This document shows positions 16,611-27,286 of a DNA stretch of 62,588 nt, in pieces. The translations under genes were made by a program, and so were the position numbers. Source of the DNA: Methyloversatilis sp. XJ19-49 (GTDB lineage: Bacteria > Pseudomonadota > Gammaproteobacteria > Burkholderiales > Rhodocyclaceae). The stretch lies in NCBI RefSeq assembly GCF_024580145.1, contig NZ_JANINI010000006.1:49594-112181 (forward strand), read 5' to 3'. Within the stretch, counting starts at the first letter, position 1; the number at the start of each line of letters is the position of its first letter. The notes beneath the pieces were generated by a model. It did not search any database and was not told the DNA's origin. It was given only the letters and a program-made list of their open reading frames with translations.

Positions 16611-18517
16611 GATTCGGTGGCTTCCGCGGCAGTTGCCCGCTCGAACAGCTCGGTCGAGGGCGGCAGGGTGAGCACCACGGAGGTGCCGCGTTGCGGCGTC
16701 GAGAAGACCTCAACCCGTGCGCCGATGCGTTCGGCGCGTTCCGTCATGATGCGCAGCCCGACGTGTGTTTCGTCGGCGGCGCCACGACTGACGTCGAATC
16801 CGCTGCCGTCATCGCGCACCTCGAAAACCCACAGCGGCTGCTGCCGCACATTGAGCCAGACCTGGCTCGCGCGGGCGTGCTTGCGTACGTTGGAAAGCGC
16901 TTCCTGCACGATGTGCAGCACCTGGATCTGTATGTCCGGCGGCAGCGGTATGCCGTGATCGCGCATGTTGAGCGTTGCATGGACGCCGCTCTGATGTTCG
17001 AACTTGCGCAGCGTACCGAGCAGCGCGCCTTCGATGTCTTCGGCATTGGTGCGGGTGCGGAAGTGCAGCAGCAGTTCGCGCACATCGCCTGTGCTTTCCC
17101 GCAGCCCGGCATCCAGCTCGCCCAGGATGCGCTCCGTCTGCAGGGTATCCCGTTCGGCCAGCGCGCCGCGAATCATTTCCAGCTGCATCTTCATGAAGGC
17201 AAGTGACTGGGCGATCGAATCGTGCAGTTCGCTGGCCAGGAAGTTGCGCTCCTGCGAGACCGCAGCTTCGTTGCGCAGTGCGGTCAGGCGCAGGTTTTCC
17301 ATGCCGCTCGCCAGATGGGTGGTCAGCGCCTCGAGCAGCGACCGTGCCGAAGGCGACAGATCGATTTCGGCATGGAAGAACAGATCGACCTCGCCCATCA
17401 CCCTGTCCTTCAGACGCACCGGTATCGACACCAGTGTTTCAAAGCCGGCCTCGGCGCAGTACTGCAGACCACCCGGCGTCATCGAACGGATCGGGATGAT
17501 ACGTGCTTGCAGCGGAGCGTCGGGCACGCCGCAGTGGCATTCGTGTGCCTTCAGGCAGCGCTCGCCCTCCGTCATGTAGGCGGGGAGGCCCTGCGATGCC
17601 AGCATCAGGAAGCGGCGGTTCGATTCGTCGGACCAGCGCAGACCCACACCATCCGCATGGAGCGCCCGCGCGACATATCCGACGAAGCCTTGCGCCAGTT
17701 CGTCCAGCGACCGGGCGGTGGCGATCAGCGAGGTGACCTCGTACAGCGCTTCGAGGCGTTCCTGCTTCTCCTGCAGTTCTGCGGTCTTGGCGCTTACCTT
17801 GGCTTCGAGGTTTCGATACATGGCCTGGATCTGGTCTGCCATGCCGTTGAAGCCATCTGCGAGCGTACCGAACTCGTCATCCGTCGAACGCTCGACCCGG
17901 GCACCCAGATCACCCGACTGGATGCGTTCGATGGCTTGCTTGAGGTGCCCTACGGGTTCCAGCACGAACAGGAAGCCGACGTACAGCAATACGCTGGCGC
18001 CCAGTACCGCAATGGCGATGGTTGCAAGCTGCAACAGATGCAGCAGCGCCGTCCAGCGCGACATGTGCGATTCGATGCCGGATACCAGGGCGTCGATGTC
18101 TGCGCTGAAGGCCGCAGTGTCGGCGCCGAGGGATTGCAACTGCACCGGTGGCGCATCCAGCCAGGTTGTCCGGTACTCCTGCCAGGCGGCTTCCACGCGC
18201 GCGAAACGATCCCTGACCGCGTCGTCCCACGGCACGAAAAGGGGGCGTTCCGGGTCGCCGTTGCGCAGCAGCGCGACACTGTGTTCGAAAGCCTCGATGG
18301 CGCCCGGTAGCGCGTCCTGTTCGTGGCGACTGACCAAGAGCGACAGCCGGTAAGCCTGCATGCGCATGCGGCCCGCTTCATTGACGGCGGCAGCGCCACC
18401 GTCGAGCTGCCACGATACCCACAGCGTCAGGGTGACCGACAGCAGTGCGAGCAGCGCAAACGGCGCAGCCGACAGGGCGAGTTTGGCGCCAAGGCCCCGA
18501 AGTTTGCGAACGTTCAT
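16607..18517 (-). CDS. narX: Nitrate/nitrite sensor histidine kinase
   Basis: 636 residues from the ATG at 18517, where the membrane anchor begins properly; a start 28 codons earlier is possible. Membrane segments at about 12-33 and 163-187 flank a periplasmic sensor. The ligand-binding P-box is seen at about 45-61 (VNEAGRMRMQAYRLSLL), as in NarX and NarQ. A HAMP region follows (about 187-240), then a central GAF-like module with Cys321, Cys327 and Cys329, and a HisKA_3 kinase with His432 in LASELHDSIAQS and an ATPase domain (RDDGSGFD). It senses nitrate and nitrite and phosphorylates NarL. Confidence 0.92.
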   Translation of the reverse strand: MNVRKLRGLGAKLALSAAPFALLALLSVTLTLWVSWQLDGGAAAVNEAGRMRMQAYRLSLLVSRHEQDALPGAIEAFEHSVALLRNGDPERPLFVPWDDAVRDRFARVEAAWQEYRTTWLDAPPVQLQSLGADTAAFSADIDALVSGIESHMSRWTALLHLLQLATIAIAVLGASVLLYVGFLFVLEPVGHLKQAIERIQSGDLGARVERSTDDEFGTLADGFNGMADQIQAMYRNLEAKVSAKTAELQEKQERLEALYEVTSLIATARSLDELAQGFVGYVARALHADGVGLRWSDESNRRFLMLASQGLPAYMTEGERCLKAHECHCGVPDAPLQARIIPIRSMTPGGLQYCAEAGFETLVSIPVRLKDRVMGEVDLFFHAEIDLSPSARSLLEALTTHLASGMENLRLTALRNEAAVSQERNFLASELHDSIAQSLAFMKMQLEMIRGALAERDTLQTERILGELDAGLRESTGDVRELLLHFRTRTNAEDIEGALLGTLRKFEHQSGVHATLNMRDHGIPLPPDIQIQVLHIVQEALSNVRKHARASQVWLNVRQQPLWVFEVRDDGSGFDVSRGAADETHVGLRIMTERAERIGARVEVFSTPQRGTSVVLTLPPSTELFERATAAEATES

Positions 18518-18677
18518 CAAACATAGTGTAGTCAAGCGGCTCGCAATCCACATTGTCGCAGCGCAAGCCTGCGGCGTGCGGTCATCCGGGCAATTGCGCA
18601 CGCTTGCCTGCTCTGTTCCAGTCTTTCGGCATCGCGACAGTCGGTAGTCTGCAGGTTTGCCCGATGTCCCGGCCGCA

Positions 18678-21335
18678 ATGGAGCGGATGCATTTGAAGGA
18701 CAGCCCTCAATCAAGACTGCAGGCGGCGACCATCCTGCGCAGCCCGTCCGGCGCCGTGCTCGGTTGCGTGTTCGCGCTGTGGCTGCCGGCTGCGTGGTGG
18801 ATCGGGCGCGATGCGCTGCTGCTTCAGGCTGCCTGGGCGATCTGGTGTGCAGCCTGCGCCGCGCTGCTGCGGCGGGTGCATCGCCGCACGCCAGTGGCGA
18901 CGCCGTCGGAGATGCCTGCGCCTGCCGGGGCCGATTCGGCCGACCACGATATCGTGCAGGCGATTCCGCTGTCGATCTGCGTCTGTGCCTTGCCGGGCGG
19001 CGAGATCCTTTTTGCCAACGATGCCATGGTGGATCTGGCGGGCGAGCCGCGCGACAGCCTGCTCGGCCGTGCGCTGGGCGAGTTCTGCGCCCAGTCGCAT
19101 GACCGGGAGCGCCTCGGACTTGCCCTGGCGACCGGTCACGGCTTTGACGACGTCGAGCTACCGGTGCGTCGTGCAGACGGCAATGTACGCTGGCTTTCCG
19201 TATGCGGTCGCCCGGACGAATTCGCGGGGAGGGCGGCGCTGTTCGTCGTCTGTCACGACGTCACCGTACACAAGCAGGCGCAGCGCTCGCTGATCGCCAG
19301 CGAAGAGCGCTTCCGCGTGCTGCTCGGTGCGCTGTCGGAATCGGTGGTGCTGTACGACGCGCAGGCGAAGGTGCTGACCCGCAATCGTGCCGCCGAGGCC
19401 TGTACCTGGCTGGACGATGCGCACGCCGGTCTGCCCGGCGGGCATGCCGAGGCGCAGCTGTTCGATGAGCAGGGGCGGGCGCTGTCGAACGACCGCCATC
19501 CGGTGATGCGTTCTCTGACCGACGGCCAGGCGCAGCGCGAGGTGGTGATCGGTACCGGCCGCGCGGGCAGCCCAGTGCGCTGGTTGTCGGTCACGACGCA
19601 GCCGCTTTTTCATGCCGGTGCCAGCCGGCCGTATGCCGTGGTCGCGTCCTACTCCGACCTGACGGCGCGCATCCGCGCCGAACGCGCGCTGCGCGCCAGT
19701 GAACAGCGCTACGCCCTGGCACTGCGCGGCATGAACGAGGGGCTGGCGGAATGGATCAACGGCAGCGAGGAGCTTTACGTCTCGCCGCGGCTGTCTCACA
19801 TCATGGGCTATGACGGCGGCGGTCGTCGCATGCCGGTCAAGGATTTCGTTGCGGGCATCCATCCGGCGGACAAACCGGGCTGGGACGCCATGATGGACGA
19901 CCTGCTGGGCGGCGGGCACGACGTATTCCAGCTAGAGGTGCGCATGCGCCATGCCGACGCCAGCTATCACTGGTTCATGGTGCGCGGCGTGGCACAGCGC
20001 GATGCGGCGGGCCGCAGCACGCGGGTGGTCGGCACCATCGGCGACATTTCGCTGCGCAAGCGCCTGGAACAGGTCGATCTGGCCGAACGTGAGCTGCTGG
20101 CGCGGATCGCTGCCGGCGTGCCCCTGGCGGACGTGAACGCCAGGCTGGCCGTTCTGGTCGAGGGGTTGCTGAACGAAGATTCCCGCGTGGCCGTGCTGAC
20201 CTGCGGTGCGTCGGCAGACGACAGCGTCGATGTCGTGGCGCCCGGCCTGTCCGCCGGTTTCCGCGCCGCGCTGGCCCGGCTGCCGCTGCCGTCCGGCGCC
20301 GGTGCGACGCCGCTGGTGATCGCCGATACGGAAGGTGAGCCGGACGCAGACGCGCATCGCGCCGCGCTGGCAAAGGAAGGCCTGAACGCCCTGTGGGCGT
20401 TGCCGTTGGCCGGGCCGGGCGGCATTGCGCTGGGCGCACTGGTGATCTGTCACCGCCGGCCCTGGCGGCCGGGACGTTCTGACGAGAGCCTGGTGCAGCG
20501 GCTGGTCGACATTGCGCAGCTGGCCCTCGAAAGGGCGCGCGGCGAACGCCAGGTCAGGGAGTTGAACGAGTCGCTGGAACGGCGTGTCGCGGAACGCACA
20601 GCCTTGCTGGAGCAGGCCAACAACGAACTGGAGGCCTTCTCGTATTCGGTGTCGCACGACCTGCGCAGCCCGCTGCGCGCGATCAACGGTTTCGCCCATC
20701 TGCTGAGCGAGCATGCCGCCGCAACGCTCGATGACGAAGGCCGGGACATGCTGCAGCGCATTCAGCGCGGGTCGAACCGGATGGGCCAGTTGATTGACGA
20801 CATCCTGCGTTTTTCGCGCATGGCGCGCATCGACATGGCACACGCCGAGGTCGCGCTGGACAAGCTGGCGCGCTCGGTGGCTGCAGAGCTGCTCGAACAG
20901 TATCCGGTCGCGCGCATCACCGTCGCGCCGCTCGGGCTGGTCAGCGGCGACAACGCGATGTTGCGGCAGGTGTTCGCGAACCTGATCGGTAACGCGCTGA
21001 AGTTTTCGGTGCATGCCGAACAGCCGCTGATCGAGCTGTTCGTTGCATTGCAGGATGGCGAGCCGGCGATCTGCGTGCGCGACAACGGGGTCGGTTTCGA
21101 TCCGCTGTACGCAGACCGTCTGTTCGGGGTGTTCCAGCGCATGCACGGCGCAGAGGAGTTTCCGGGCACCGGCGTCGGGCTGGCCATCGTCAAGCGCATC
21201 GTCGAGCGTCACGGTGGTCGCGTCAGCGTGCAGGCAACGCCCGGCAAGGGCGCGACCTTCTGCTTCACCCTGCAGGGTTTCGTGCCGACCGAACCGCTGG
21301 GCGGCCCGGTCGGCGAGACGCGGACCGGGACCTGA
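18678..21335 (+). CDS. Orphan multi-PAS sensor histidine kinase
   Basis: About 885 residues. Two hydrophobic segments near the N-terminus (AVLGCVFALWLPAAWW and LLLQAAWAIWCAACAALL) suggest a membrane anchor. Three PAS modules follow (roughly 90-200, 210-330 and 340-460), then a GAF-like region (about 470-600), a short coiled coil (RELNESLERRVAERTALLEQ) and a HisKA domain with His660 in SYSVSHDLRSPL. The ATPase domain shows DNGVGFDP and GTGVGLAIVKRIVERHGG. This bacteriophytochrome-like kinase core is common in orphan kinases. No response regulator adjoins it apart from divergent narL. The first possible start is a TTG at 18657; I chose the ATG at 18678, with 18687 also possible. Confidence 0.85.
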   Translation: MERMHLKDSPQSRLQAATILRSPSGAVLGCVFALWLPAAWWIGRDALLLQAAWAIWCAACAALLRRVHRRTPVATPSEMPAPAGADSADHDIVQAIPLSICVCALPGGEILFANDAMVDLAGEPRDSLLGRALGEFCAQSHDRERLGLALATGHGFDDVELPVRRADGNVRWLSVCGRPDEFAGRAALFVVCHDVTVHKQAQRSLIASEERFRVLLGALSESVVLYDAQAKVLTRNRAAEACTWLDDAHAGLPGGHAEAQLFDEQGRALSNDRHPVMRSLTDGQAQREVVIGTGRAGSPVRWLSVTTQPLFHAGASRPYAVVASYSDLTARIRAERALRASEQRYALALRGMNEGLAEWINGSEELYVSPRLSHIMGYDGGGRRMPVKDFVAGIHPADKPGWDAMMDDLLGGGHDVFQLEVRMRHADASYHWFMVRGVAQRDAAGRSTRVVGTIGDISLRKRLEQVDLAERELLARIAAGVPLADVNARLAVLVEGLLNEDSRVAVLTCGASADDSVDVVAPGLSAGFRAALARLPLPSGAGATPLVIADTEGEPDADAHRAALAKEGLNALWALPLAGPGGIALGALVICHRRPWRPGRSDESLVQRLVDIAQLALERARGERQVRELNESLERRVAERTALLEQANNELEAFSYSVSHDLRSPLRAINGFAHLLSEHAAATLDDEGRDMLQRIQRGSNRMGQLIDDILRFSRMARIDMAHAEVALDKLARSVAAELLEQYPVARITVAPLGLVSGDNAMLRQVFANLIGNALKFSVHAEQPLIELFVALQDGEPAICVRDNGVGFDPLYADRLFGVFQRMHGAEEFPGTGVGLAIVKRIVERHGGRVSVQATPGKGATFCFTLQGFVPTEPLGGPVGETRTGT

Positions 21336-21345
21336 TGGAACCCGA

Positions 21346-22227
21346 TCAGCCGATCAGGCGGGTCAGCGCTTCGCGGTACTTGTCGCCGGTGCGCTGGATG
21401 ATGTCGGCCGGCAGCAACGGGCCCGGCGCGCTCTTGTTCCAGTCCAGCGTTTCCAGATAATCGCGCACGAACTGCTTGTCGAACGAAGGCGGATTGACGC
21501 CTTCCCGGTACTGATCGGCCGGCCAGAAGCGTGACGAATCCGGGGTCAGCGCCTCGTCGATCAGGATGAGCTTGCCATCCGGATCGAGGCCGAATTCGAA
21601 CTTGGTGTCGGCGATGATGATGCCGCGGCTCTTCGCGTAGTCCGACGCCGCGCTGTACAGCGCGATCGCGGTATCACGCACCTGCGCCGCCAGCGCCGGG
21701 CCGATCAGTGCCTCGGTCTGTTCGAAGCTGATGTTCTCGTCGTGATCGCCCACGGCGGCCTTGGTGGCCGGCGTGAAGATCGGAGCCGGCAGCTTCGACG
21801 CCATGCGCAGGCCGTGCGGCAGCGCCACGCCGCATACCGCACCGGTACGCGAATAGTCGCCCCAGCCCGAGCCGATCAGGTAACCGCGCACGACCGCTTC
21901 GATCGGCAGTGGCTTGAGCCGCCGCACGACGATGGCGCGCCCCTCGACCTGGTCGCGCTCGTCGGCGGTCACCACCGACTCCGGCGCGATGCCGGTCAGG
22001 TGGTTGGGCGATACGCCCGCCAGTTTGCCGAACCAGAAGTTCGACACGGCGGTCAGCACCTTGCCCTTGCCCGGTATCGGGTCGGGCAGGATGACGTCGA
22101 ACGCCGACAGGCGGTCGGTGGTCACGATGAGCATCGTCGCGTCATCGATCGCGTAGATGTCGCGCACCTTGCCACGGGCGATCAGCGGCAGGCTGTTGAT
22201 GCGGGATTCGAACAGTGCGTCGGCCAT
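21346..22227 (-). CDS. purC: SAICAR synthase
   Basis: 293 residues. Phosphoribosylaminoimidazole-succinocarboxamide synthase joins aspartate to CAIR with ATP in purine synthesis. Seen: [16 protein letters not shown] near the N-terminus, [35 protein letters not shown] and the late DTKFEFGLD and [14 protein letters not shown] motifs. The length fits the longer, yeast-like form common in betaproteobacteria. It is the last gene of the tkt-gap-pgk-pyk-fba run, 8 bases after fba, and converges on the histidine kinase with a 10-base gap. Confidence 0.96.
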   Translation of the reverse strand: MADALFESRINSLPLIARGKVRDIYAIDDATMLIVTTDRLSAFDVILPDPIPGKGKVLTAVSNFWFGKLAGVSPNHLTGIAPESVVTADERDQVEGRAIVVRRLKPLPIEAVVRGYLIGSGWGDYSRTGAVCGVALPHGLRMASKLPAPIFTPATKAAVGDHDENISFEQTEALIGPALAAQVRDTAIALYSAASDYAKSRGIIIADTKFEFGLDPDGKLILIDEALTPDSSRFWPADQYREGVNPPSFDKQFVRDYLETLDWNKSAPGPLLPADIIQRTGDKYREALTRLIG

Positions 22228-22235
22228 GGTCGTCT

Positions 22236-23300
22236 TCAGATCACCTGCTGGGCAAGCTTTCCGCTGGCGTAGTTCTGTGCCACCTGAACCAGCGGAATGG
22301 CCTTGATCTTGCCGGCCTGGCCTTCGCAGCCGAATTCGACGTAGCGCTGCTTGCAGATGCCCTTGGCGGCTTCGCGCGCCGGCTTCAGGTAGTCACGCGG
22401 ATCGAACTTGCTCGGGTTCTCGAACATGTACTTGCGGATGGCGGCGGTCATCGCCAGGCGGATATCGGTGTCGATGTTGATCTTGCGCACGCCGTGCTTG
22501 ATCGCTTCCTGGATTTCCGACACCGGCACGCCGTAGGTTTCCTTCATGTCGCCGCCGTACTGGCGGATGATCGCCAGCAGATCCTGCGGCACGCTGGACG
22601 AGCCATGCATCACCAGGTGCGTATTCGGGATGCGCTTGTTGATTTCCTTGATGCGGCTGATCGCGAGGATGTCGCCGGTGGGCTTGCGCGTGAACTTGTA
22701 GGCGCCGTGGCTGGTGCCGATGGCGATGGCCAGCGCGTCGAGCTGGGTGCGCTTGACGAAGTCAGCCGCTTCTTCCGGATCGGTCAGCAGCTGGTCCATG
22801 GTCATCGTCGCCTCGGTGCCGTGGCCGTCTTCCTTGTCGCCCTTCATCGTTTCCAGCGAACCGAGGCAGCCCAGTTCGCCTTCGACCGTCACGCCGAGCG
22901 CATGCGCCATGTCCACCACCTTGCGCGTCACTTCGACGTTGTAGTCATAGCTGGCGATGGTCTTGCCGTCAGCCTGCAGCGAGCCGTCCATCATGACCGA
23001 ACTGAAACCGAGGTCGATTGCGCCCTTGCACACGTCCGGGCTCTGGCCGTGATCCTGGTGCATGACCAGCGGAATGTGCGGCCAGCTTTCGATGGCGGCT
23101 TCGATCAGGTGCTTGATGAAAGGCTCGCCGGCGTACTTGCGGGCACCTGCGCTGGCCTGCAGGATGACTGGCGCGCCGACTTCATCGGCAGCGCTCATCA
23201 CGGCTTGCACCTGTTCGAGGTTGTTCACGTTGAAGGCGGGGATGCCGTAGCCGTTTTCGGCGGCGTGGTCGAGCAACTGGCGCATGGAAACCATGGGCAT
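22236..23300 (-). CDS. fba: Class II fructose-bisphosphate aldolase
   Basis: 354 residues. Zinc-dependent aldolase cleaving or forming fructose-1,6-bisphosphate and, in Calvin-cycle bacteria, sedoheptulose-1,7-bisphosphate (CbbA). Seen: [24 protein letters not shown] with the metal-binding His, [31 protein letters not shown] and [10 protein letters not shown]. Strand, order and close spacing place it in the cbb-like operon between pyk and purC. Confidence 0.96.
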   Translation of the reverse strand: MPMVSMRQLLDHAAENGYGIPAFNVNNLEQVQAVMSAADEVGAPVILQASAGARKYAGEPFIKHLIEAAIESWPHIPLVMHQDHGQSPDVCKGAIDLGFSSVMMDGSLQADGKTIASYDYNVEVTRKVVDMAHALGVTVEGELGCLGSLETMKGDKEDGHGTEATMTMDQLLTDPEEAADFVKRTQLDALAIAIGTSHGAYKFTRKPTGDILAISRIKEINKRIPNTHLVMHGSSSVPQDLLAIIRQYGGDMKETYGVPVSEIQEAIKHGVRKINIDTDIRLAMTAAIRKYMFENPSKFDPRDYLKPAREAAKGICKQRYVEFGCEGQAGKIKAIPLVQVAQNYASGKLAQQVI

Positions 23301-23320
23301 GGCAATTTCTCCTGGCTGGA

Positions 23321-24769
23321 TCAGATAACGGTAGAGAGTTGACGATACTCCCCGACCTTGACGATTTTCAGTGTATTGGTGCCGCCCGGTACGCCGATCG
23401 GCTCGCCGAACGACAGAACGATGAGGTCACCGACCTGCACGGCGCCGCTGCGCAGCAGTTCGGCTTCTGCATCGACCAGCATCCGGTCGCGGTCGGCGTC
23501 CGGATCGAGCTTGATCATGAGCGGCGTCACGCCGCGGTACATCGACAGCTTGTAGCGGGTACGCACTTCAGGTGTCAGCGCGTAGATCGGCACGCCACTG
23601 TTCAGGCGCGACATCCACAGCGAGGTCGAGCCGGACTGGGTGAGCGTGGCGATCGCCTTCACCTTGAGGTGGAAGGCGGAAAACAGCGCGGCCATCGCGA
23701 TCGACTGGTCGATGCGGGTGAATACGCGGGTCAGGAACTCCTGGTCCAGCTTAACCTCGGCCGATTTCTCGGCTTCGATGCAGATGCGCGCCATCGCCTC
23801 GACCGTTTCGACCGGGTACTCGCCGGATGCAGTTTCGGCCGACAGCATGACTGCGTCGGTACCGTCGAGCACTGCATTGGCGACGTCGGACACTTCGGCG
23901 CGCGTCGGCACCGGGCTGTGGATCATCGACTCCATCATCTGGGTCGCGGTGATGACCAGCTTGTTCATTTCGCGCGACACGCGAATGATGCGTTTCTGCA
24001 TCGCCGGCACGGCTGCGTCGCCCACTTCGACCGCGAGGTCGCCGCGCGCCACCATGGCGCCGTCGGACGCGTCAAGAATCTCCTCCAGCGCCGGAATGGC
24101 TTCCACGCGCTCGATCTTGGCGATCAGCAGCGCGTTCGACCCGGCCGCACGCAGCAGCTCGCGCGCCTGGCGCATGTCGGCGCCGCTCTTCGGGAAGCTG
24201 ACCGCCACGTAGTCGACATTCAGCGACGCCGCGATCTTGATGTCTTCCATGTCCTTGGGCGTCAGCGCCGGCGCCGACAGACCGCCGCCCTGACGGTTGA
24301 TGCCCTTGTTGTTCGACAGTTCGCCGCCGTGGCGCACCGTGCAGTGGATCTGCGTGGCATTGACCGACTTCACGTCCATCACGATGCGGCCGTCGTCGAG
24401 CAGCAGCACGGCACCCGGTTCGACGTCATTCACCAGTTCGGGATAGTCGAGGCCGACACGGCCCTCGTCGCCCAGCGTGCATTCGATGTCGAATACGAAG
24501 GCCTGGCCACCCTTGAGCATCACCTTGTTTTCGGCAAACTTGCCGACGCGGATCTTCGGACCCTGCAGGTCGGCCATCACGCCCACCGTGCGGCCCGCCC
24601 TGGCTGCGGCGACCGCGAGGGTTTCCACGCGCGCGCGGTGGTCGTCCGCCTTGCCGTGCGAAAAATTGAGCCGTACCACATCGACGCCGGCCTCGACGAG
24701 GCGGGTCAGGGTGGCGAGGTCGCTCGATGCGGGGCCGAGCGTGGCGACGATCTTGGTGAAACGGTGCAT
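23321..24769 (-). CDS. pyk: Pyruvate kinase
   Basis: 482 residues. Makes ATP and pyruvate from phosphoenolpyruvate. Seen: [13 protein letters not shown] at the N-terminus, [18 protein letters not shown], the substrate and metal site [11 protein letters not shown] and [26 protein letters not shown], and the [14 protein letters not shown] signature. A C-terminal regulatory domain is complete. Pyruvate kinase within a Calvin-type gene cluster is typical of betaproteobacteria and links fixed carbon to central metabolism. Confidence 0.96.
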   Translation of the reverse strand: MHRFTKIVATLGPASSDLATLTRLVEAGVDVVRLNFSHGKADDHRARVETLAVAAARAGRTVGVMADLQGPKIRVGKFAENKVMLKGGQAFVFDIECTLGDEGRVGLDYPELVNDVEPGAVLLLDDGRIVMDVKSVNATQIHCTVRHGGELSNNKGINRQGGGLSAPALTPKDMEDIKIAASLNVDYVAVSFPKSGADMRQARELLRAAGSNALLIAKIERVEAIPALEEILDASDGAMVARGDLAVEVGDAAVPAMQKRIIRVSREMNKLVITATQMMESMIHSPVPTRAEVSDVANAVLDGTDAVMLSAETASGEYPVETVEAMARICIEAEKSAEVKLDQEFLTRVFTRIDQSIAMAALFSAFHLKVKAIATLTQSGSTSLWMSRLNSGVPIYALTPEVRTRYKLSMYRGVTPLMIKLDPDADRDRMLVDAEAELLRSGAVQVGDLIVLSFGEPIGVPGGTNTLKIVKVGEYRQLSTVI

Positions 24770-24836
24770 GGCGGACGAACTCCTCGTGATGTCTTTGTTG
24801 TTTTAGTGGGCGGTGCCTTGCGCGTGCTGCGCCGTA

Positions 24837-26003
24837 TCAGCCGCGGGCGCGCCGCAGCAGGATATCGACAGCCGGCAGCGTCTTGCCTTCGAGGAACTCC
24901 AGGAAGGCGCCGCCGCCGGTCGAGATGTAGCTCACCTGGTCGGCGATGCCGTATTTTGCGATGGCAGCCAGGGTGTCGCCACCGCCGGCGATCGAATAGG
25001 CCTTCGATGCTGCAATGGCACGCGCCACGGTTTCGGTGCCGTGACCGAAGGCGTCGAATTCGAATACGCCGACCGGGCCGTTCCACACGATGGTGCCGGC
25101 CGCCTTCAGCATGTCCGCCAGTTGGGCAGCAGCCTTCGGGCCGATGTCGAGAATCATGTCGTCGGCGGCGACGTCATCGACCGACTTGACCGTTGCCGGT
25201 GCATCGGCCGCAAATGTCTTGGCGCACACCACGTCTTCCGGCAGCGGCACTTTCGTCTTGGCCATCACACGCCTGGCGGCATCCACCAGATCGGCTTCGG
25301 CGAGCGACTTGCCGATCTGCTTGCCGGCAGCCAGCAGGAAAGTGTTGGCGATGCCACCCCCGACGATGAGCTGATCGACCTTGTCGGCCAGGTTTTCCAG
25401 CAGTGTCAGTTTGGTCGATACCTTGGAGCCGGCGACGATGGCCGCCAGCGGCCGTGCCGGCTGGCCGAGTGCCTTCGACAGCGCGTCCAGTTCGCTGGCC
25501 ATCAGCGGCCCGGCGCAGGCAATGGGCGCGTACTGGCCCATGCCGTAGGTCGTCGCTTCGGCGCGGTGGGCGGTGCCGAAGGCGTCATTCACCCACACGT
25601 CGCACAACGCTGCGAGCTTTCTCGACAGCGCCTCGTCGCACTTCTTCTCGCCCTTGTTGGCGCGGCAGTTTTCCAGCAGCACGACCTCGCCCGGGGCGAC
25701 CGAAACGCCATCGACCCAATTTGCGACCAGCGTCACTTCGAAGCCGAGCAGTTCCGACATGCGGCGGGCGATCGGTGCCAGCGAATCTTCCGGCTTCAGT
25801 TCGCCTTCGGTCGGCCGCCCGAGGTGCGACGTCACCATGACCGCAGCGCCGGCGTCACGCGCGCTGCGGATGGCCGGCAGCGAGGCGCGGATGCGGGTGT
25901 CTTCGGTGATGTTGCCGGCGTCGTCCTGCGGCACGTTAAGGTCAGAGCGGATGAACACCCGCTTGCCCTTGAGGTCGAGATCGGAAAGTCGTGTGAACTG
26001 CAT
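24837..26003 (-). CDS. pgk: Phosphoglycerate kinase
   Basis: 388 residues. Interconverts 1,3-bisphosphoglycerate and 3-phosphoglycerate with ADP/ATP. Seen: [15 protein letters not shown] at the N-terminus, [43 protein letters not shown], and [13 protein letters not shown] with [14 protein letters not shown] at the C-terminal nucleotide site. It lies 67 bases before pyk in the same direction. Confidence 0.97.
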   Translation of the reverse strand: MQFTRLSDLDLKGKRVFIRSDLNVPQDDAGNITEDTRIRASLPAIRSARDAGAAVMVTSHLGRPTEGELKPEDSLAPIARRMSELLGFEVTLVANWVDGVSVAPGEVVLLENCRANKGEKKCDEALSRKLAALCDVWVNDAFGTAHRAEATTYGMGQYAPIACAGPLMASELDALSKALGQPARPLAAIVAGSKVSTKLTLLENLADKVDQLIVGGGIANTFLLAAGKQIGKSLAEADLVDAARRVMAKTKVPLPEDVVCAKTFAADAPATVKSVDDVAADDMILDIGPKAAAQLADMLKAAGTIVWNGPVGVFEFDAFGHGTETVARAIAASKAYSIAGGGDTLAAIAKYGIADQVSYISTGGGAFLEFLEGKTLPAVDILLRRARG

Positions 26004-26148
26004 CGTTTGTCCTCTGCGATGGCGCGTGAAGGGAATCTGACGGAGCGAATACGAGGTGGGACGGGGGAGGCGGGGGAAAGCGATGCGGGACGGACGAAGC
26101 GGGGCAGGGATGCTGCCGCCAGGAACCCCGCCCCGGATCCGGAAATCC

Positions 26149-27162
26149 TTACTTTGCCGCCATCAGTGCAACCGTCGTGTCCAGCATGCGATTCGAGAAA
26201 CCCCACTCGTTGTCGTACCAGGACAGCACCTTCACCAGCGTGCCACCCATGACGCGCGTCTGCGTCGAGTCGAAGATCGACGAGCGGGCGTCATGGTTGA
26301 AATCGACCGACACCAGCGGCTCGACGTTATAACCCAGCACGCCCTTGAGCTCGCCTTCCGACGCGGCCTTCAGGATGCCATTCACTTCGTCGGTCGTGGT
26401 GGCGCGTGCTGCCGTGAAGGTGAGGTCGACGATGGATACATTGATCGTCGGTACGCGCATCGCGAAGCCGTCGAGCTTGCCGTTCAGGTCCGGCAGCACC
26501 AGACCGACCGCAGCGGCGGCGCCGGTCTTGGTCGGGATCATCGACATCGTGGCACTGCGCGCGCGGCGCAGATCTTCATGATAGACGTCGGTCAGCACCT
26601 GGTCGTTCGTGTAGGCATGGATGGTGGTCATCAGGCCGTGCACGACGCCGATCTTGTCATGCAGCGGCTTGACCAGTGGCGCCAGACAGTTGGTCGTGCA
26701 GCTGGCGTTCGAAATGACCGTGTCGGTCGCCTTCAGCACGCCGTGATTCACGCCATAGACGATCGTGGCATCGACATCCTTGCCGCCGGGCGCTGAAATG
26801 ATGACCTTCTTCGCACCACCTTTGATGTGGGCCGACGCCTTTTCCTTGGTCGTGAAGAAGCCGGTGCATTCGAGCACGACATCGACGCCCAGCTCGCCCC
26901 ACGGCAGTTCGGCCGGATTGCGGTTGGCCAGCACGCGGATGCGGTCGCCATTGACCACCATGTATTCGCCGTCGACGCTCACGTCGCCCGGAAACTTGCC
27001 ATGGGCGGTGTCGTAGCGGGTCAGGTGGGCGTTGGTCTTGGGGTCGCCAAGATCGTTGATCGCGACGATCTGGATGTCGTGGCGCTTGCCGCCCTCGTAG
27101 TGCGCGCGAAGCACGTTGCGGCCGATGCGCCCGTATCCGTTGATGGCAACCTTGATCGTCAT
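26149..27162 (-). CDS. gap: Glyceraldehyde-3-phosphate dehydrogenase, type I
   Basis: 337 residues from the ATG at 27162, preceded by GGAAAGGAAG; the longer frame upstream has no homology. Rossmann motif [15 protein letters not shown] at the N-terminus, catalytic cysteine in [12 protein letters not shown], and a late [14 protein letters not shown]. The full NASCTTN motif and standard length make it a phosphorylating enzyme used in glycolysis and in the reducing step of the Calvin cycle. It is 145 bases from pgk, with nothing recognisable in between. Confidence 0.96.
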   Translation of the reverse strand: MTIKVAINGYGRIGRNVLRAHYEGGKRHDIQIVAINDLGDPKTNAHLTRYDTAHGKFPGDVSVDGEYMVVNGDRIRVLANRNPAELPWGELGVDVVLECTGFFTTKEKASAHIKGGAKKVIISAPGGKDVDATIVYGVNHGVLKATDTVISNASCTTNCLAPLVKPLHDKIGVVHGLMTTIHAYTNDQVLTDVYHEDLRRARSATMSMIPTKTGAAAAVGLVLPDLNGKLDGFAMRVPTINVSIVDLTFTAARATTTDEVNGILKAASEGELKGVLGYNVEPLVSVDFNHDARSSIFDSTQTRVMGGTLVKVLSWYDNEWGFSNRMLDTTVALMAAK

Positions 27163-27248
27163 GTCTGCAACTTCCTTTCCAGTGGGTATGGATTCAATGA
27201 AACCTGCGGATTGTGCAGCGCAACTCGTGGTGGCGCTGCGCCGTAGTT

Positions 27249-27271
27249 GGCACCGTCCGCCGCGCGGTGCC
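27249..27271 (-). other. Hairpin between tkt and gap
   Basis: GGCACCG (27249-27255) and CGGTGCC (27265-27271) form a perfect 7-base-pair stem with a 9-base loop in the 124-base gap between tkt and gap. It has no following T run, so it is more likely an RNA-stability or partial-termination element than a full terminator. Confidence 0.4.
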
Positions 27272-27286
27272 CGGATGTGTGAAGGC

